From contig NZ_JAPEPC010000001.1 in NCBI RefSeq assembly GCF_026340465.1, forward strand, positions 4,326,001 to 4,390,000: DNA of 64,000 nucleotides, read 5' to 3'. The notes below the pieces were generated by a model. It was not told the origin of the DNA. It ran no database searches and saw only the letters and a program-made list of their open reading frames with translations. Positions within the stretch are counted from its first letter, which is position 1; the number at the start of each line of letters is the position of its first letter. This DNA comes from Streptomyces sp. NBC_01306 (GTDB taxonomy: Bacteria > Actinomycetota > Actinomycetes > Streptomycetales > Streptomycetaceae). The translations under genes and the position numbers were made by a program. Below are positions 50,515 through 59,833 of this stretch, piece by piece.

Positions 50515-50840
50515 GCCTTCGCCTTCGGGCCGCGGCAGCCGACGGTTCCGAGCTGCACTCGTTCGATCACCCTGTGTCGGGCACGGCGGAGGCGCGCGCT
50601 GGGTGGGCCGATCGGGGACATTCCGGGCACTTGGGGCGTGATGCGGGTCACACGTGGCGCGGGAAATAACTGGGGACCGTTTCCCCGTTTGAACCGGTGT
50701 CACAGCGAACCGGGGACACCCTCCCCGGTTACGGGAACCAGAACTGTCCGGGAACGAACCGGAACCGTCCGCGATTGATCGGGGACGGGGATGGATCGGC
50801 AGAAACAGACCGGGATATCGGGAAAGGGAAGGGAAGCGCC
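50515..50840. other. Divergent intergenic region
   Basis: 326 bases between the protease and TetR genes. Holds the hairpin AACCGGGG/CCCCGGTT at 50708-50730, a candidate TetR operator, and short ggaacc-rich repeats (50730-50765). No gene. Confidence 0.45.
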
Positions 50841-51479
50841 GTGGAAACCGCCACCGCCGTCCGGCCGCGCACCAGGGCCGACGCCCTGCGCAACCGGGAG
50901 CGGATCGTGTCGGCCGCGCGTGAGATGTTCGTGGAGTACGGGCCGGATGTGCCGCTCGACGAGATCGCCCGCCGGGCCGGCGTCGGCAACGCCACGCTCT
51001 ACCGCAACTTCCCCGACCGGATCGAACTCTTCCGGCATGTGGTTCTCTCCGTCATGGCCCGCGTCGCGGACCAGGTGGAGGCGGCCATCGCCGAAGAACC
51101 CGACAGTTTCGCCGCTCTCCGTCGTTTTGTGCACGCGGCGGCCGAAGAGAAGATCGGTGCGCTCTGCCCGATGCTCTCGGACGGCTTCGACCGCGCGGAC
51201 ACGGAGATCATGGCGGCGCGCGACCGGCTCTCGGAGTCCGTGGAGGACCTCATGGGCCGTGCGCGCGAGGAAGGGCAACTGCGCTCCGACGTCGCCGTCG
51301 GGGATCTGTTCGTCGCCCTCTCCCAGCTCACCCGGCCACTGCCGGGCGCGGGCTGCCTGGGTCTCGACCGCTTCGTCCACCGGCATCTGCAGCTGTTCCT
51401 CGACGGGCTTCAGGCCTCGGCGCGGACGGTACTTCCTGGGTCACCGGCGACTCTTGAAGACCTGCGTCGTCCGTCGTAA
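50841..51479 (+). CDS. TetR-family regulator
   Basis: 212 aa from GTG 50841 with GGGAAG upstream. DNA-binding domain RERIVSAAREMFVEYGPDVPLDEIARRAGVGNATLYRNFPDRIELF. The downstream MFS exporter (328 bases away, same strand) is the expected target, as in many TetR-efflux pairs. Confidence 0.88.
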   Translation: METATAVRPRTRADALRNRERIVSAAREMFVEYGPDVPLDEIARRAGVGNATLYRNFPDRIELFRHVVLSVMARVADQVEAAIAEEPDSFAALRRFVHAAAEEKIGALCPMLSDGFDRADTEIMAARDRLSESVEDLMGRAREEGQLRSDVAVGDLFVALSQLTRPLPGAGCLGLDRFVHRHLQLFLDGLQASARTVLPGSPATLEDLRRPS

Positions 51480-51494
51480 CGCAGCCGTAATGCC

Positions 51495-51760
51495 CGGGCT
51501 CCACGCTTGAACCCACGCTGAACACCAGCTTGAACACCCGCTTGAACACACCGAAGCCTGCACGCTGTTTGAACACGATGCTCGATCTCGACGTTTGATC
51601 ACGACGCCTGAACAGGACGCCCGATGCACGCCTGACCTCGATGCCCGACGCCCGCGTACGCCCCTGAAGCGCACGCCCGGAGCGCACACCCGCTAGACGT
51701 ACACCCGTTGAACGCCCACGCGTTGAACGCGCACCCGCGAGGCGCACGCCCGCGGGGGCT
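51495..51760. repeat. Degenerate short tandem repeat between TetR and MFS genes
   Basis: The motif cgcttgaac(a)c(c) and later cgcacgccc/cgttgaacgc recur about every 11-14 bases through 260 bases. Too diverged for a clean consensus. No protein gene in 51480-51806. Confidence 0.6.
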
Positions 51761-51806
51761 CTCTCGACTTCCGTTCCGACCTCTCCGCACCTAGGTGGCT
51801 ACCACC

Positions 51807-53348
51807 ATGTCAACTTCCATGTCGAAAACTCCCGACATATCACTCCCTGATCCCAATCGCTGGAAAGCGCTTGTCTTCATCGCCCTGGCGCAGCTGATGG
51901 TGGTGCTCGACGCGACGATCGTGAACATCGCGCTGCCGCACGCCCAGGTCGACCTGGGCATCTCGGACGCCAACAAGCAGTGGGTCATCACGGCCTACGC
52001 CCTCGCCTTCGGCGGGCTCCTGCTCTTCGGCGGCCGCATCGGCGACCTGTGGGGCCGTAAGCGGGCCTTCGTCATCGGGCTGCTCGGCTTCGCCGCGGCG
52101 TCCGCCGTCGGCGGTGCCGCCGCCAACGAGGCGATGCTGCTCACCTCCCGCGCCGCGCAGGGCGTCTTCGGCGCGCTGCTCGCACCGGCCGCCCTGTCGC
52201 TGCTCGCCGTGACCTTCACCGATGCCAAGGAGCGCGCCAAGGCGTTCGGCATCTTCGGAGCCATCGCCGGTGGTGGTGGCGCCGTGGGCCTGCTGCTCGG
52301 CGGATTCCTCACCGAGTACCTGGACTGGCGCTGGACGTTCTTCGTGAACATCCCGTTCGCCGCAGTCGCCGCGCTCGGTGCGTACTTCGTGATCCGTGAG
52401 CCCGCGGGCGGCCGCAACCGTTCGCCGCTGGACATCCCCGGCGTCCTGCTTTCCACGACGGGCCTGGTCTCGCTGGTGTACGGCTTCACGCGCGCCGCGT
52501 CCGACGGCTGGTCCGACCCGGTCACGATCGGCCTGTTCGTCGCCACCGTCGTCCTGCTCGGTGCGTTCGTCGCCGTCGAGTCGAAGGTCAAGGCCCCGCT
52601 GCTGCCGCTGCGCGTGGTCGCCGACCGCAACCGCGGTGGCATCTACGCCTCGCTCGGCCTGGCCATCATCGGGATGTTCGGTCTCTTCCTCTTCCTGACG
52701 TACTACCTCCAGGTCGTGCAGGGCTACTCCTCGGTCAGGACCGGCTTCGCCTTCCTGCCGATGGTCGCCGCCATGGTCACGGGCTCCACGCAGATCGGCG
52801 CCCGGCTGATGACCCGGGTGCCCGCCCGGTTCCTGATGGGTCCCGGCTTCGCCGTCGCGGCTGTCGGGATGCTGCTGCTGACCCGTATCGAGGTCGGTTC
52901 CTCGTACGCCACGGTGATCCTGCCGGGCGTGGTGCTGCTGGGCCTCGGCATGGGTACGGCGTTCATGCCCGCCATGTCGCTCGCCACGCACGGCATCGCA
53001 CCGCGTGACGCGGGTGTCGCGTCGGCGATGGTCAACACCTCGCAGCAGGTGGGTGGCGCGATCGGTACGGCGCTGCTCAACACGATCGCCGCCTCCGCCA
53101 CCACCGCGTACCTCGTGGGGCACGCGGCGGCCGGCGGCAACCCGAAGCTGATCCAGGCCCAGGCGCTGGTGCACGGCTACACGAACGCGATCTGGGTGGC
53201 GGTCGGCATCCTCGCGATCGCCTCGGCGATCGCGCTGACGTTCATCAACGCCGGTCGTCCCTCGGTCACTCCGACGGCATCGGGCTCCGGTTCCGGGGAC
53301 TCCGGCGCGGTCGAGGACGAGGTGCGGATCCCGGTGATCGCGCACTGA
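51807..53348 (+). CDS. MFS exporter, DHA2 (EmrB/QacA) type
   Basis: 513 aa with 14 hydrophobic helices. The first helix is ALAQLMVVLDATIVNIALP, the DHA2 motif, followed by GGRIGDLWGRKRAF (motif A) and motif C-like GGGGAVGLLLGG. Proton-driven drug or metabolite efflux. ATG 51807 has AGGTGG 9 bases upstream; GTG 51795 is the alternative. Confidence 0.9.
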   Translation: MSTSMSKTPDISLPDPNRWKALVFIALAQLMVVLDATIVNIALPHAQVDLGISDANKQWVITAYALAFGGLLLFGGRIGDLWGRKRAFVIGLLGFAAASAVGGAAANEAMLLTSRAAQGVFGALLAPAALSLLAVTFTDAKERAKAFGIFGAIAGGGGAVGLLLGGFLTEYLDWRWTFFVNIPFAAVAALGAYFVIREPAGGRNRSPLDIPGVLLSTTGLVSLVYGFTRAASDGWSDPVTIGLFVATVVLLGAFVAVESKVKAPLLPLRVVADRNRGGIYASLGLAIIGMFGLFLFLTYYLQVVQGYSSVRTGFAFLPMVAAMVTGSTQIGARLMTRVPARFLMGPGFAVAAVGMLLLTRIEVGSSYATVILPGVVLLGLGMGTAFMPAMSLATHGIAPRDAGVASAMVNTSQQVGGAIGTALLNTIAASATTAYLVGHAAAGGNPKLIQAQALVHGYTNAIWVAVGILAIASAIALTFINAGRPSVTPTASGSGSGDSGAVEDEVRIPVIAH

Positions 53349-53371
53349 GCCAGGTCGCCGCCCGGCGCGGG

Positions 53372-53468
53372 AGGTCTGATCCGGTACGGAAGGTCTGACC
53401 CGGTCGGAAGGTCTGATCCGGTACGGAAGGTCGTCCGACCCCGTACGGGAGGTCTGATCCGGTACGGA
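53372..53468. repeat. 19-bp tandem repeat after the MFS gene
   Basis: AGGTCTGATCCGGTACGGA occurs exactly at 53372, 53409 and 53450, with diverged copies between (53391, 53428), so five units in 97 bases. Possibly intergenic repeat expansion; it may also form weak hairpins. Confidence 0.8.
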
Positions 53469-53511
53469 AAGTCTGCCCTGGTTCCGCAGGCACGTCTCAG
53501 CAGTGGAGGCG

Positions 53512-54018
53512 TCAGCGGAGCCAGGGCAGATCCGCGTCCTCACCCTGTGGCTGGAGTCCTTCGGCCATCACCCGCATGATCTCGCCGAGCTGGCCGATCT
53601 GTTCGGGCGAGAGCCGGTCGAACAGTGCCTGCCGTACGGCATCGACATGGCCGGGCGCGGTCCGCTCCAGCACCTTCGTACCGGCGGGCGTCAGGACCGC
53701 GTTCTGGCCGCGCTTGTCGGACGGGCAGTCCTCGCGGCGCACCCAGCCGTTCCGCTCCAGCCGCGCTATCGCGTGCGAGAGCCGGGAGCGGGTGATCTTC
53801 GCGTCCATCGCCAGCTCGGTCATCCGCATCCGCCGCCGGGGCGCCTGGGAGAGCTTCACGAGGAGCCCGTAGTAGATGTGCGGCATCCCGGCGTCCCGCT
53901 GCAACTGGCGGTCGAGGTGATCCTCCAGGAGCGTGGTGGCATGGAGGTACGCGCGCCAGATGCGCTGCTCCTCGTCGCTGAGCCAGCGCGGTTCGTCAGG
54001 GGGCGGTGCCGAGGTCAT
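53512..54018 (-). CDS. MarR-family regulator
   Basis: 168 aa. Winged helix RMRMTELAMDAKITRSRLSHAIARLERNGWVRREDCPSD with the MarR wing DKRGQNAVLTPAG. Divergent from a LigB-type dioxygenase with a MarR-like palindrome between; this gene pairing is common and implies local control. ATG 54018 preferred, GTG 54027 possible. Confidence 0.9.
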   Translation of the reverse strand: MTSAPPPDEPRWLSDEEQRIWRAYLHATTLLEDHLDRQLQRDAGMPHIYYGLLVKLSQAPRRRMRMTELAMDAKITRSRLSHAIARLERNGWVRREDCPSDKRGQNAVLTPAGTKVLERTAPGHVDAVRQALFDRLSPEQIGQLGEIMRVMAEGLQPQGEDADLPWLR

Positions 54019-54041
54019 GTGCTCCACTGTACGACTCTTTC

Positions 54042-54053
54042 TTGAATATTAAA
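54042..54053. promoter_or_regulatory. MarR-type operator candidate
   Basis: TTGAATATTAAA is a near-perfect palindrome (TTnAATATTnAA) in an unusually A/T-rich spot between the MarR gene and the dioxygenase. Confidence 0.6.
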
Positions 54054-54118
54054 CTAGATGCGGCTAAGGTCTGGTCCCGAGTAAGTGCTTGAGACTTCAA
54101 TTAATGGAGTTGTCGCCC

Positions 54119-54898
54119 ATGACCGCCATCGCCCCCGAACGTATGCCCGCCCTCTATCTCTCCCATGGCGCGCCACCGCTCGCCGATGATCCGGTCTGGC
54201 CGGGCCAGCTCGCCGACTGGTCCGCCGGTCTGCCACGCCCCAAGGCCATTCTGATGGTCTCCGCACACTGGGAGGATGCCCCGCTGGCGCTCGGTGCGAC
54301 CGAGACAGTCCCCCTTGTTCATGACTTCTGGGGATTTCCCGAGCGGTACTACGCGGTGCGGTACGACGCTCCCGGTGCGCCCCTGCTGGCCGAGAACGTA
54401 CGGAAGTTGCTGCGCGGCGCCGGTCACCCGGTCCAGGACGTCCCGGACCGGGGCCTCGACCACGGTGCGTACGTCCCGCTGGTCGAGATGTTCCCGGACG
54501 CCGGCATACCCGTACTCCAGATCTCCATGCCGACGCTCGACCCGCGGAAGCTGATGGACATCGGGCGCAGGCTCGCCCCGCTGCGGGACGAAGGCGTGCT
54601 GATCGTCGGCAGCGGCTTCTTCACCCACAACCTGGCCGCGCTGCGACACGAGGGCGTCCCCGGCTGGTCCGCCGAGTTCGACGCCTGGGGGCGGGAGGCG
54701 ATGGCGGCGCAGGACATCGACGCGCTGCTCGACTTCGAGCACAAGTCCCCGTCCGGGCGGCTCGCCCATCCCCGTACCGAGCACTTCGCGCCGCTGTTCG
54801 TGACGCTCGGGGCGGCGGGGGACGGGCTGGAGAGCCGGCGCGACGTGATCGACGGCTTCTGGATGGGGCTGGCGAAGCGGTCGGTGCAGTTCGGGTAG
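54119..54898 (+). CDS. LigB/DODA-type extradiol dioxygenase
   Basis: 259 aa. Metal-site histidines are in YLSHGAPPLADD, SAHWED, GLDHGAYVPL and FFTHNL, matching class III ring-cleaving dioxygenases of the 4,5-DOPA dioxygenase type. It opens catechol-like rings using Fe(II) or Zn. ATG 54119 has GGAG 8 bases upstream. Likely regulated by the divergent MarR. Confidence 0.9.
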   Translation: MTAIAPERMPALYLSHGAPPLADDPVWPGQLADWSAGLPRPKAILMVSAHWEDAPLALGATETVPLVHDFWGFPERYYAVRYDAPGAPLLAENVRKLLRGAGHPVQDVPDRGLDHGAYVPLVEMFPDAGIPVLQISMPTLDPRKLMDIGRRLAPLRDEGVLIVGSGFFTHNLAALRHEGVPGWSAEFDAWGREAMAAQDIDALLDFEHKSPSGRLAHPRTEHFAPLFVTLGAAGDGLESRRDVIDGFWMGLAKRSVQFG

Positions 54899-55048
54899 GG
54901 GCTGCCGGCCGGGATCGGGGTGTGGGGGCAGGGGCCGGGGGCGGCCCGCGTCGAGAGCCTGCCCGGCCGTTGAGAGTGCCCGGCCGTCGAGAGCCTGCCC
55001 TGCCGGGGTGCCTCGGGAGGTAGCCCGGTTCCTGCCCGCCGGGCCGGG

Positions 55049-55576
55049 CTACCTCCCGCCGAGCTCCTTCTCGTACCAGGCGACGTCGTGGTACACGCCG
55101 AACTTCCGGCCGACCTCGCGGTACGTGCCCACCGGCGTGAAGCCGAAGCGGGCGTGCAGTGCGGCGGATGCCTCGTTGGGCATGGTGATGCCGGCGTACG
55201 CCCGGTGGACGTCCTCGTCGGCCAGCGCCTCGAACAGCGCCTTGTAGAGCATCGTGCCGATTCCGCGCCCCGCCGTGCCGGGGGCGCAGTACACGGTCAC
55301 CTCGACGGACGTGGCGTACGCGGCCTTCGGCCGGAATGCGCTGCTGGTTGCGTACCCCAGAATTCGGGCAGACGGTACCTCCTGCGCAACCAGCAGCCGG
55401 TGTGGGCCGTCTTCAGGGTGGGAGAGCAGCCACGGACGGCGTTCCTCGGGGGTGAAGACATTCGTGTCAAATGTGATCGCAGTCTCACGGACGTAGTGGT
55501 TGTAAAGGTCGGTGAGGTCCTGGAGATCCGCCTCCTTGCCAGGCCTGACCTGCATTTCCGTACCCTGCGCAGGCAT
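55049..55576 (-). CDS. GNAT acetyltransferase, phosphinothricin-acetyltransferase-like
   Basis: 175 aa. It reads YNHYVRETAITFDTNVFT, GYATSSAFRPKAAYATSVEVTVY, the acetyl-CoA loop GTAGRGIGTMLYKAL, and ALHARFGFTPVGTYREVGRKFG, all characteristic of the PAT/Bar-like branch. It acetylates an amino group of a small molecule; natural substrate unknown. ATG 55576 with GGGAGA upstream; longer frame not supported. Confidence 0.88.
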   Translation of the reverse strand: MPAQGTEMQVRPGKEADLQDLTDLYNHYVRETAITFDTNVFTPEERRPWLLSHPEDGPHRLLVAQEVPSARILGYATSSAFRPKAAYATSVEVTVYCAPGTAGRGIGTMLYKALFEALADEDVHRAYAGITMPNEASAALHARFGFTPVGTYREVGRKFGVYHDVAWYEKELGGR

Positions 55577-55637
55577 CTGCTCTCCCTTGGTGGCCGGACA
55601 GGGTACTGCATGATCACTAAAAACAGAGCGCGTCATG

Positions 55638-55663
55638 GGAATTCTGTCCGGATTCCAGTCGTT
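55638..55663 (+). promoter_or_regulatory. SigR-type promoter of hrdD
   Basis: GGAAT, exactly 18 bases, then GTT, which is the SigR (thiol-oxidative stress sigma) consensus described in Streptomyces. Transcription would start about 85-90 bases before the hrdD ATG. hrdD is a known SigR target in S. coelicolor. Confidence 0.75.
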
Positions 55664-55759
55664 GTTTCCATCAGATGCAGGACACCGGAGAGGGTGTTCC
55701 GCACCACACCGAGCCACTGATTCGCGACCTCATCACGTTACTCACGTTAGGGAGCACGC

Positions 55760-56740
55760 ATGGCAACCCGTGCCGTCGCCCGTCGATCCGACCGGGCAAG
55801 CAGCGTTCGCGCCGTAGGCGGGGAGATCGCCGACCGCGACCTGGTCGGCATGTACCTCGACGAAATCGCACGTACGCCACTGCTCGACGCCGAAAAAGAG
55901 GTCGAGCTGTCCCAGACCATCGAGGCCGGGGTGTACGCCCAGCAGGTTCTTGACGGTTCCGTGCAGAGCGAGGCGGGTGGGGCCTCGCGTGAGGAGCTGG
56001 AGGCGCTGGTTGCCGCCGGGGAGCGCGCCAAGGACGTCTTCATCCGGTCCAACCTGCGGCTGGTCGTCGCTGTGGCCCGCCGCTATCCGCGAGCCGGTCT
56101 GCCGCTGCTCGACCTGATCCAGGAGGGCAACGCGGGTCTGGTGCGCGCGGTCGAGAAGTTCGACTACGCCAAGGGCTTCAAGTTCTCCACGTATGCGACC
56201 TGGTGGATCCGGCAGGCCATCACCCGGTCGATAGCCGATCAGTCGCGCACCATCCGGCTCCCTGTCCACCTGGTGGAGGAGCTGGGCCGGATCCGCCGTG
56301 TCCAGCGCGAGTTCAACCGCGAGCACGGCCGCGACCCGGAGCACGAGGAGATCGCCGCTGAGCTGGACGCCAAGCCGCAGCGTGTGAGCGATGTGCTGGA
56401 CTGGGCCCGCGACCCGGTCAGTCTGAACATGCCGGTGGACGACCAGGGCGAGACGCAGTTCGGTGACCTCCTGGAGGACACGTCGGCGGTGTCGCCCGAG
56501 CAGTCCGTGATGACGCTGCTGCGCAGCGAGGAGCTCGACGAACTGATCGGCAGGCTCGATCACCGCACCGCTTCGATCATCAAGATGCGCTTCGGTATCG
56601 ACGACGGCCGGGAGCGGACGCTGACCGAGGTCGGCAAGGAGCACGGGCTGACACGTGAGCGGATCCGTCAGATCGAGAAGCACGCGCTGCTCGAACTGAA
56701 GAAGATGGCCGACGACGTGGGCTTCGACGCGGCGGCGTGA
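55760..56740 (+). CDS. hrdD: Group 2 (HrdD-like) RNA polymerase sigma factor
   Basis: 326 aa. Region 1.2/2: DLVGMYLDEIARTPLLDAEKEVELS, RSNLRLVVAVARRYPRAGLPLLDLIQEGN, FDYAKGFKFSTYATWWIRQAI; region 3/4 ends in LTEVGKEHGLTRERIRQIEKHAL. It lacks the long HrdB N-terminal extension, so it is an accessory HrdA/C/D type; the upstream SigR promoter favours HrdD. GGGAG precedes the ATG by 8 bases. Confidence 0.85.
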   Translation: MATRAVARRSDRASSVRAVGGEIADRDLVGMYLDEIARTPLLDAEKEVELSQTIEAGVYAQQVLDGSVQSEAGGASREELEALVAAGERAKDVFIRSNLRLVVAVARRYPRAGLPLLDLIQEGNAGLVRAVEKFDYAKGFKFSTYATWWIRQAITRSIADQSRTIRLPVHLVEELGRIRRVQREFNREHGRDPEHEEIAAELDAKPQRVSDVLDWARDPVSLNMPVDDQGETQFGDLLEDTSAVSPEQSVMTLLRSEELDELIGRLDHRTASIIKMRFGIDDGRERTLTEVGKEHGLTRERIRQIEKHALLELKKMADDVGFDAAA

Positions 56741-56788
56741 GCTGCCCGCCCGCCTGCCCGCACCGTCACGCTGTCACTTGATGGATGG

Positions 56789-56832
56789 CCGATCGCCGGA
56801 CTGCGCCTGCTGTGGCGCCGTCCGGCGATCGG
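56789..56832. terminator. Bidirectional terminator between hrdD and the MFS gene
   Basis: Perfect 12-bp arms CCGATCGCCGGA and TCCGGCGATCGG with a 20-base loop, between the convergent genes. Confidence 0.8.
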
Positions 56833-56882
56833 TTGGATCTGGGCCGGCTCATGCCGGCCGACTCATGTCGGCGGCTGTTCGC

Positions 56883-58592
56883 TCAGATGCTGAGCGCCGG
56901 TTCCGCTGAGGCCGGTTCCCCGAGGGGCCCGCCCGCGTCGGACTCCGCGTAGAGGTCGTCCCCCATGATGCCCGGGGTGGTGTCCCCGTCGATGCCTTCG
57001 TTGATGTCCGCGCCGATGTCCTTTCCGCTGCCCGCGGGCGCCCGCTTCGGCAGGGCGAACATCAGCAGGAAGATCACACCGAGCACCCCGACCACCCACC
57101 ACAGCGAGTGCATGAACGCGTGGACGAAGGCGGGCCCGGCCGCACTCGGTGCCGGCCGGTCGCTGATCGAGCCGAAGAACACCACGGACACCAGACCGAG
57201 CCCCAGCGCATTGCCCATCTGCTGCACGGTGTTGATCAGCCCGGAGGCCGACCCGGCGTGTTCCTTCGGGACGTCCGCGAGCACCGCGTCCGTCAGCGGC
57301 GCGACGATCAGCCCCATGCCGATCCCCATGACCACCAGCGGCAGCGCCATCTGCCAGGACGCGATCGCCGTCCCGTACCGGTCCGCCTCCCAGATGTAGA
57401 GCAGCAGTCCGGCCGCCATCAGCAGCGCGCCCGTCTGGAGCACCTTGCGGCCGAAGCGCGGCACCAGCTTCTGTACGGAGATACCGGCGGCAGCCGAGAC
57501 CGCGACCGAGAACGGGATCCCCGTGGTCCCGGCCCGCAGCGCGCTCCAGCCGAGGCCGATCTGCATGTACAGCGTCCAGACCAGGAAGAAGATGCCCAGC
57601 GCCACACCGAACGTGGCCTGTACCGCGATACCGGCCGCGAAGCTCTTCACCTTGAACAGCTCCAGCTCGACCAGCGGCGAACCGTCCTTCCGCGCCTTCA
57701 CCCGCTCGTACGCGACCAGCCCGCCGAACACCACGACGCTGCCCGCCATCAAGACGTAACCCCAGATCGGCCAGCCGAGCTCACGGCCGCGCGTCAGCGG
57801 ATAGAGCAGCATCAGCAGGCCCACCACGACGAGCAGCACACCGACGATGTCCAGCCGGAGGGCCTTCGGGGCCTTGGACTCGCTGATGAACCTGCGCCCG
57901 AGCAGCAGCCCGATCAGCCCGACCGGCAGGTTGATCAGGAAGATCGGGCGCCACTCCAGACCGGCGATGTTCCACTCGGTGAGCAGCGCGCCGAGCAGCG
58001 GGCCGGAGACCGCGCCCAGGCCGATGACCGCGCCGAACAGCCCGAAAACCTTGCCGCGCTCCTCCGCCGGGAAGGTGGCGTGCACGATCGAGAGCACCTG
58101 CGGCACCATCAGCGCCGCCATCGCGCCCTGCAGGATGCGTGAGGCGACCAGCATTTCGGGGTTGGCTGCGAAGCCGCACAGTGCGGAGGCCAGCGTGAAG
58201 CCGCCTATCCCGATGAGGAAGAGCTTCTTGCGGCCGTGGATGTCGCCGAGCCGGCCGCCCGTGATCAGCCCGGCGGCGAAGGCGAGCGCGTAACCGGCGG
58301 TGATCCACTGGATCTGGCCGAACGAGGCGCCGGTGTCCTTCTGGATGGACGGGATCGCGATGTTGACGATCGTGACGTCGACGAGGTCCATGAAGGCCGC
58401 CGTCATCACGATGGCGAGAGCGAACCATCGGCGGCGGTCCGCCCTGAGGACGGCCTGCGCGGCCTGTGCGGCCTGTGCGGCTTGCCCGGCCTGTGTGGCG
58501 TGCGCGGCCTGCGCCGTCTGCGGGTGCCGTACGTCCGGCGCATCCTCTGCAACCGGTGCATCCTGCGCGGTGGGCTGGGGTGTTGAGGTCAT
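56883..58592 (-). CDS. MFS exporter, DHA2 type
   Basis: 569 aa, 14 helices. An Ala/Gln leader with repeated QAA units precedes VMTAAFMDLVDVTIVNIAIP, then GGRLGDIHGRKKLF and a charged C-terminal tail. No ribosome site is visible before the ATG, so leaderless translation is possible. Divergent from a WYL regulator with a palindrome between them; probably its target. Confidence 0.88.
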   Translation of the reverse strand: MTSTPQPTAQDAPVAEDAPDVRHPQTAQAAHATQAGQAAQAAQAAQAVLRADRRRWFALAIVMTAAFMDLVDVTIVNIAIPSIQKDTGASFGQIQWITAGYALAFAAGLITGGRLGDIHGRKKLFLIGIGGFTLASALCGFAANPEMLVASRILQGAMAALMVPQVLSIVHATFPAEERGKVFGLFGAVIGLGAVSGPLLGALLTEWNIAGLEWRPIFLINLPVGLIGLLLGRRFISESKAPKALRLDIVGVLLVVVGLLMLLYPLTRGRELGWPIWGYVLMAGSVVVFGGLVAYERVKARKDGSPLVELELFKVKSFAAGIAVQATFGVALGIFFLVWTLYMQIGLGWSALRAGTTGIPFSVAVSAAAGISVQKLVPRFGRKVLQTGALLMAAGLLLYIWEADRYGTAIASWQMALPLVVMGIGMGLIVAPLTDAVLADVPKEHAGSASGLINTVQQMGNALGLGLVSVVFFGSISDRPAPSAAGPAFVHAFMHSLWWVVGVLGVIFLLMFALPKRAPAGSGKDIGADINEGIDGDTTPGIMGDDLYAESDAGGPLGEPASAEPALSI

Positions 58593-58614
58593 GCGGGGAA
58601 GTTAGGCGGCATAT

Positions 58615-58624
58615 AGGTCAACCT
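58615..58624. promoter_or_regulatory. Candidate operator between the MFS and WYL genes
   Basis: AGGTCAACCT, a 10-bp near-palindrome within 63 bases separating the two starts, about 22 bases upstream of the MFS start. Confidence 0.4.
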
Positions 58625-58654
58625 GTGTCCCAGTTCCGGGGCATCCTGACTGCC

Positions 58655-59638
58655 ATGACGGACACTCCGGTACGGCTGCTGCACCTTCTCTCGCTGCTCC
58701 AGACTCCGCGCGAATGGCCCGGCGGTGAACTCGCCGAGCGCCTCGACGTCAGCAGGCGCACGGTCCGGCGCGACATCGACCGGCTGCGCGACCTCGGCTA
58801 TCCGGTCCAGGCCACGATGGGGGCCGAGGGCGGCTACCGGCTGGTGGCGGGCAAGGCCATGCCTCCGCTGGTCCTCGACGACGAAGAGGCGGTGGCCATC
58901 GCGGTCGGGCTGCGCGCCGGGGCCGGGCACGCGGTCGAGGGCATCGAGGAGGCCTCCGTACGGGCCCTGGCCAAGCTGGAACAGGTGCTGCCGTCCAGGC
59001 TGCGCCACCGGGTCGCCACCCTCCAGGCCGCGACGATCCCGCTGACCAGCGGCGACGGCGCGACGGTCGACCCGGGCACGCTGACGGTGATCGCGGGCGC
59101 GGCCACTGGGCCCGAGCGGCTGCGCTTCGGCTACCGCGCGGGGAACGGTACGGAGACGAAGCGGCTGGTCGAGCCGTACCGGCTGGTCTCCACCGGGCGC
59201 CGCTGGTACCTGGTGGCGTACGACATCGACCGCGAGGACTGGCGTACGTTCCGGGTCGACCGGGTGAGCCGGCCGTTCGCGACCGGGGCGCGGTTCGTCC
59301 CGCGTGAGCTGCCTGTGGGTGACGCGGCGGAGTTCGTCAGCCAGTCCCTTTCACGGCGCCAGCTCTCGGTGGATCTCGACGTCACTTTCGAGGCCCCGGC
59401 CCAGTACGTGGCGGCCCGGCTGCCGAACGGGATGGGCGCGCCCGAAGTGCTGGACGAACGGCGCTGCCGGCTCAGGGCGCCGGTGGCGGACTCGCTGGAG
59501 TGGCTGGGGCTGCGGCTCGCGGTGGTGGACGCGGAGTTCACCGTGCACCACCCGCCCGAGCTGGTGGACTACCTGGCGGAGCTGGGGGCCCGACTGGGCC
59601 GCGCGGCGGGAGCAGGGGGCCGGCCGACGACGGGGTGA
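58655..59638 (+). CDS. HTH/WYL-domain transcriptional regulator (YafY type)
   Basis: 327 aa from ATG 58655. N-terminal helix-turn-helix LLQTPREWPGGELAERLDVSRRTVRRDIDRLRDLGYPV, then a WYL domain with VEPYRLVSTGRRWYLVAYDIDREDWRTFRVDRV and a C-terminal WCX-like extension. WYL domains bind small ligands or nucleotides. It likely controls the divergent MFS exporter. Confidence 0.9.
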   Translation: MTDTPVRLLHLLSLLQTPREWPGGELAERLDVSRRTVRRDIDRLRDLGYPVQATMGAEGGYRLVAGKAMPPLVLDDEEAVAIAVGLRAGAGHAVEGIEEASVRALAKLEQVLPSRLRHRVATLQAATIPLTSGDGATVDPGTLTVIAGAATGPERLRFGYRAGNGTETKRLVEPYRLVSTGRRWYLVAYDIDREDWRTFRVDRVSRPFATGARFVPRELPVGDAAEFVSQSLSRRQLSVDLDVTFEAPAQYVAARLPNGMGAPEVLDERRCRLRAPVADSLEWLGLRLAVVDAEFTVHHPPELVDYLAELGARLGRAAGAGGRPTTG

Positions 59639-59689
59639 GCGGGGATGCCGAGCGAGGGGGCCGGGCACCCGGGCACCCGGGCACGCCGA

Positions 59690-59795
59690 AGGGCTGGGGC
59701 TCACGGTGCTGGGGCTCACCGAGCTGGGCTTACGGTGCCGGGGCCTGCGGTGCTGGGGGTTGCGGTGCTCGGCTTACGGTGCTGGGGCCTGCGGA
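59690..59795. repeat. Short degenerate tandem repeat (ggtgctggggc-type)
   Basis: GGTGCTGGGGCT/CTGCGG and cggcttacggtgc recur five or six times between the WYL gene and the DUF6227 gene. No gene. Confidence 0.6.
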
Positions 59796-59833
59796 GCCGC
59801 CGTGGTGCGGGGCTCGGCGGAGTTCGGCGGGGC

